Assembly (NCBI GenBank): GCA_031289515.1
Contig: JAITPH010000146.1
Location: 1 to 14,426 of the forward strand
DNA length: 14,426 nt
Direction of reading: 5' to 3'
DNA from: Tannerella sp.
GTDB lineage: Bacteria > Bacteroidota > Bacteroidia > Bacteroidales > Tannerellaceae
A program made the translations under genes and the position numbers. The notes beneath the pieces were generated by a model. The model saw only the letters and a list, made by a program, of their open reading frames with translations. It did not search any database and was not told where the DNA came from. Positions 14,377 to 14,426 of the stretch are shown piece after piece (the first letter of the stretch is position 1; each line of letters begins with the position of its first letter).

Positions 14377-14426
14377 AACGTACCAATGAACTGTTGGAAC
14401 GTACCAATGAATCGTTGGAACATGCC
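14257..14426. repeat. 21-bp tandem repeat array, at least 8 units, open at the window edge
   Basis: Units start at 14257, 14278, 14299, 14320, 14341, 14362, 14383 and 14404, all exactly 21 bp, and a ninth begins at 14425. The first unit is strongly diverged. In the others CCAAT (unit positions 1-5) and GTTGGAAC (11-18) are mostly kept, while positions 6-10 and 19-21 vary. CCAA and TTGG form alternating inverted half-sites separated by 7 and 6 bp. There are no spacers, so it is not a CRISPR array. On the minus strand one frame stays open from the edge to a stop at 14217 and would encode heptads like MFQRFIG. Confidence 0.93.

Noticed and set aside
14257..14426. CRISPR array
   Set aside because: Units are directly adjacent 21-bp repeats without unique spacers, and no cas gene is present.

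Overview
The window looks like chromosomal DNA from a member of the Bacteroidales (phylum Bacteroidota). The evidence is: repeated matches to the Bacteroidetes sigma-ABfr promoter (TTTG, about 19 bp, TAnnTTTG), two of them exact in both boxes and spacing; a Bacteroides-type arginine operon (argR, GNAT, argG, argC, argD); a DUF4494-type protein; a Bacteroidetes-type LptD; and a lipoprotein alpha-L-rhamnosidase. I cannot assign a genus.

Left edge (1-770): two copies of a palindromic repeat, one cut by the window edge, lie just downstream of a complete ParD-type antitoxin gene on the minus strand. No ParE toxin follows it. Next come a tRNA with anticodon CAT (probably elongator tRNA-Met) and its promoter, both on the minus strand.

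Arginine operon (768-5186, minus strand, read right to left): argR (repressor), a GNAT acyltransferase that probably makes N-acyl-glutamate, argG, argC and argD. GNAT/argG and argG/argC overlap by ATGA. A -7 box and an ARG-box-like palindrome lie in front of argR, so arginine-responsive autoregulation of the operon is likely. ArgB, the transcarbamylase, the deacylase and ArgH are not in the window.

Plus-strand cluster (5337-11148), divergent from argR: a DUF4494-type protein, a YggS-type PLP-binding protein, an HD-domain phosphohydrolase-like protein, a large LptD outer-membrane protein with its own promoter, and a Gfo/Idh/MocA oxidoreductase. The first three are close-packed and probably co-transcribed. 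The best lptD start is a TTG at 7088, which gives a protein with a lipoprotein-like signal peptide.

Right part (11281-14001): one GH78 alpha-L-rhamnosidase lipoprotein under its own promoter, with all four expected catalytic-site acids visible and no SusC/SusD partner in view. The tail (14002-14426) holds two long-loop inverted repeats and a 21-bp tandem repeat array that runs off the window edge.

Most of the window is ordinary core metabolism and envelope biogenesis. The least explained features are the helically phased 21-bp array, the repeat element beside the orphan antitoxin, the Cys-rich tail of the GNAT enzyme, and the possible lipidation of LptD. I do not see a clearly new multi-gene system.
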